This document shows positions 60,687 to 64,000 of a stretch of 64,000 nucleotides of DNA, piece by piece (position 1 is the stretch's first letter; each line of letters starts with the position of its first letter). A program made the position numbers and the translations under genes. Source of the stretch: Whalleya microplaca. Taxonomy: Eukaryota; Ascomycota; Sordariomycetes; Xylariales; Xylariaceae. The stretch lies in the NCBI GenBank assembly GCA_022497155.1, contig MU385719.1, positions 372,001-436,000 of the forward strand, written 5' to 3'. Below the pieces are notes generated by a model. The model saw only the letters and a list, made by a program, of their open reading frames with translations. It ran no database searches and was not told where the DNA came from.

Positions 60687-63494
60687 GATGGACACCCATT
60701 CCCCAGAGAATCGATTGACGATGGTATATGTCAAGTGAGTGAGTAGCGGGAACTCGGAAGTATGCTCAGATTCTGGTTCGCGATGTCACAAGTGAGGGGG
60801 GGATGAGATATGTTGAGGCTGGTCAACAGCCGGGCGCAAGTGAAAGTAGACTGGCAACAGATAGGTATTCTGTGGCGCAATCTACCTCACTGATGAAAGA
60901 GATGCGACGTTGACGACGCTGACAGAGGAAGAAACAGGTGGGGCTTTGTCCAGGTCAAGGTCCAGGTCCAGGTCCGGGATGTGAGAAGAGCCTCAAATGC
61001 ACAGGTAGTAGTGGCGGGAGGAGGGACGCGGGAAAAGGAAATGAGGCGGCACGCCGGAGATCAGATCAGAACAAAAGTATGTAGACGAGTACAATACAAT
61101 AGAGGGGGAAACCTAACAAAAAGTAATTCAATGGTGATTGCCAGGTAGAATCACCGTGGTGATGGTTGCGGTGGGGTGGCAGGTCAGCAGGGCAACAGCA
61201 TCTCGGTTGTTGTATAGGAGATGCGATGCGATGCGATTACAATGCGATGGGACGGTTTAATATTGACTTGGTGATGTGGTTTGTTTAAAAAATGTCGATC
61301 GGTCGCGCTTTTTACCTCGCTCCGCTTCTACCCAAACATCCCTGTCCATCTGCCCGTGGCGCCGGGGCGCGTCACTCCTGATTTAGTCTCTTAAAGTGCT
61401 TTTTTACATGTACCTATTGCGTATTCTACCTACTGCATATGCGTACTCTACCGCGTTATGTACTTGCTCTCTCTCTCTCTCTTTAGCTCGTTGGGGCGCA
61501 GCACCGCATGTTATGCATATTATGCACTACCTAGTCTATTTATTCCCCTTTCTGCATACAGACTGTACCTATTCCGTAGTACACTTCCCAAATATGCAGC
61601 CAATCGTCTCTCAAGCTTCACATTGCACATATTTTCCGGCGTTTTCTATTTTAACCTACTGTATCTCGCCTCAGTCATTGAATAAAATAGCGCTTACTGT
61701 AGTACACTAGATGATGAGCCACTGTCATTTTCGTCACGAAAAGAAAATGCTATATCTATCTTGCACATCTCTATTAACCGCCGGTGTTCAACCCTATCAA
61801 GGACCATTCATACATACAATGCCTCCTACCTATACATAGACCAGGTTAGAAGTCCCCATTATACTTATCAATTACATACTATCTCAACCGCCATAACGCC
61901 CGAGACTAGAGCATTTTTCTGACACCGTACCTATAGTTAGCCTAACTTGAGTGTACAATCTTATCAACATGTTCTTTTCCGCTGGCGTAGTAAATGGTTC
62001 CAGTCATTGGGAATGAATACAAGGCTCTTATTGCAACGTTCACTTCAACCTTTTATAGATGTATGCCAATACGAGCTAGCCTTGAATATGCTGTCTGTCG
62101 ACATACCTAACCTAGGTAAACCCGCTTCTCATAAATCATGGTTTTCTTTTCCCTTTCATGCTAGTACCTATCTCCGAACATTATATATGACTCAAGGTAA
62201 CTCCAATTGAAGAATTAAGCGAGTGACTAATATCGCATAGTTCTTTGTGTGAGAGTGAGGTCAGCCTTCACTAGCATATTAACCCTAAAATACTTGATAA
62301 AGGTCCTAAAATTAGCTTCAACTAGAAGTACTTAAGCACATAATACTGTCACTGACAAGGCTATGGTGCTATAAAAGCTACCCTCACCTTCTTATCTATC
62401 GGGATAATAATATAACATAAGTCGAATGAAACTACGTTATATTTTTAGAATCATTGCAACTTATCAGTATAGATTCGTAGTTCCATAGACAACCACATCT
62501 ATCATCGTTTTCTTCGAGATACCGATGAAAAGACATGGCGTTACGAAGGTATTTGAGATGATGCCCGAGACTATCCTATTCTAAAGACTCAGGTACAGGG
62601 GGAAAGATTATAATCTATGTACATATCACTCTCACGATATGGACAGTCCTAGCTATCATTTGAAACAAATCCTATAATCTACTCATCTTTGTTGTGAATA
62701 AACTCTTCTCTTATGAGGATGGTTCTTCCCGAAGAAAACCGACATATTCAAAAATGTACTCGCTCGATTAGCTACGACAACAATTACCAGGGATTAAATA
62801 AGCAAGACGAAAATCTCATTTCCAATTGGTGGATTTGGCGAAGGCAACTTCTCGATTTCTCGATAATCCGTGTATAACCTTTATTTTGGATGAGATGTAT
62901 CAAAAGGTCAACGTAGAGATACCAGTTGCTGTGCGCAAGAATGGAAGTAACTAGGCTGGTTGGTAAGAATTAGATCAGTTATTAAAGACGGTAGCCGGGA
63001 CACCTCATGGGCTCGTCTACACAGTAAGGACCTGTATTCGGGGTTCAGAGTTGCCAGAGATTACTCCCGTGACTAGACACGAACTAGTCAAGCCACTGGA
63101 CAATGCTATTGGTTATCTATTATCACACCGTGAATAAAGCTTCGGGTATGCGATGTGCATATGCAAGAACTAATTATGATGATATGTCTCACTCGTATCT
63201 GGTTCATGATTTATAGGTATTTCTTGAAGCGAACAGTACATAGCCGTTCTTGTCTCTTGAGAAACCTCCTATCTACGTGTGTACGAAGAGCTTCCCCCAT
63301 TAGCGGCTTAGAGTATTCTCCTAGAGAACAGCTAGCTCCCTCAACGTAACTGAATAGACACTTACATTCCTCATATGCACTTACCTGGGTATTCCAGATT
63401 ATATACCAATATTTATTGGTCCGACTTCTAGCTGGTATCCCTACAGAGAACATACCTGGTCAATTAACGCAACTATTCGAAACCCGCGAGCAAT
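60687..63494. other. Forkhead promoter and AT-rich gene-poor region
   Basis: The first 700 bases hold the forkhead gene promoter or leader, with a GGTCCA hexamer tract at 60949-60978 and a CT run at about 61465-61481. Beyond that the DNA is AT-rich with only short frames (61396-61710, 61947-62210, 63155-63453) that lack domains. Confidence 0.55.
60949..60978. repeat. GGTCCA-type hexamer repeat
   Basis: About four imperfect copies of CAGGTC/GGTCCA lie upstream of the forkhead gene. Confidence 0.8.
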
Positions 63495-63927
63495 TTACCT
63501 ATGGCAGTTGACTAACGATAACTCTCCCGACCATATCCATGAAGCCCCCGCACAAACACTTGCATTACGATGCAGTGCCGCAAAGTGGCAGGGCACGAAC
63601 TTTCCTCTAATCATCAGTAAGCGTGCAGGATCTAGATGACAGACTGCGCGCATGGTTGGCCCTTTCTCCCGAGACATCAGTGGTGTGAAGTGCAGAGATA
63701 ACCGCCCGTCGAGCGCCATGTCGACGACTTTGTCGAAACATGTGATGAACAAATGCTAGCCAGATCCGCAACAGGCAATCATCAAAGGGGTACTCCTCCT
63801 GATGCAGTTTGCTCAGATCCTGCGTTTGCGGCGAAGCATTAGTATAGAACTTGCAATCATTTGATCTCGCTGTCTTATCGTATAATACCATGATATAATT
63901 CGTGCGGGGAGGAATGTGTTTGGCCAT
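63495..63927 (-). pseudogene. Probable frameshifted coding remnant, family unknown
   Basis: An ATG at 63927 opens MAKHIPPRTNYIMVLYDKTA and continues to EEYPFDDCLLRIWLAFVHHM. After about 63735 the protein-like signal switches to the other minus-strand frame: DKVVDMALDGRLSLHFTPLM, then MRAVCHLDPARLLMIRGKF, ending at a stop at 63495. One extra base between about 63731 and 63752 would explain the switch. An intron could also do so, but I see no good GT-AG pair there. A possible GT donor near the end (AGGTAAAT at about 63494-63500) suggests the original gene went on. I do not recognise the family. Confidence 0.4.
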
Positions 63928-64000
63928 CTAGTGGCATGCCAATGATACGTATCTTCGGATGAAGTTGCATACGGCTTGACCACGTGCGTTAATGAATACA
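63928..64000. other. Right window edge
   Basis: No feature seen in the last 73 bases. Confidence 0.5.

Overview
The window is nuclear DNA of a filamentous ascomycete, most likely a Sordariomycete. Genes are cut by many short (about 50-160 nt) spliceosomal introns with GT-AG ends and CTAAC-like branch sites. Products are ascomycete proteins (PalB-type calpain, Tea4/Bud14 SH3 protein, DUF2985 protein, peroxisomal Ant1 carrier), and the spacers are rich in GTAC/TACCTA-type tracts. The genus cannot be fixed by eye; Sordariomycete is an inference from protein style and intergenic sequence.

Layout: (1) 2.7-6.1 kb, + strand, Tea4/Bud14-like SH3 polarity protein. (2) 7.2-7.5 kb, - strand, a small Hva1/TUDOR-like protein with an unusual intron donor. 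(3) 9.2-21.4 kb, a run of four - strand housekeeping genes: TFIIIC subunit Tfc4/Sfc4, the SAM-domain RNA-binding protein Vts1, ribosomal protein L29 (four small exons) and a peroxisomal adenine nucleotide carrier. (4) 22.8-25.4 kb, + strand, PalB/Rim13 calpain of the pH-response pathway. (5) 26.3-28.0 kb, - strand, C2H2 zinc-finger protein, followed by about 6.3 kb without a recognisable gene. (6) 34.35-36.3 kb, a zinc alcohol dehydrogenase tail-to-tail with tRNA-splicing endonuclease subunit Sen15, 62 bp between stops. (7) 37.9-41.2 kb, two + strand membrane proteins (DUF2985 and SLC35F6-like). (8) 42.2-46.1 kb, - strand, Yippee protein and ferric reductase. (9) 49.5-52.0 kb, an unrecognised 838-residue basic protein. 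(10) 53.0-57.0 kb, + strand, Clu1/CluA, convergent with (11) 58.5-60.7 kb, an FHA-forkhead factor. (12) 60.7-64 kb, AT-rich and gene-poor, ending in a probably frameshifted coding remnant.

There is no operon-like or cluster logic: most genes are conserved single-copy housekeeping genes (Pol III transcription, tRNA splicing, translation, mitochondrial distribution, cell polarity, pH signalling). I see no biosynthetic cluster, transposon with a recognisable transposase, or CRISPR-like array. The most unusual structures are a perfect nine-copy 10-bp minisatellite inside the last intron of VTS1, an apparent GC-AG intron in the TUDOR-like gene, and a degenerate tRNA-like (Pol III) unit with A-box-, B-box- and terminator-like parts at about 42.0 kb. 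I did not find convincing evidence of a new multi-gene system.
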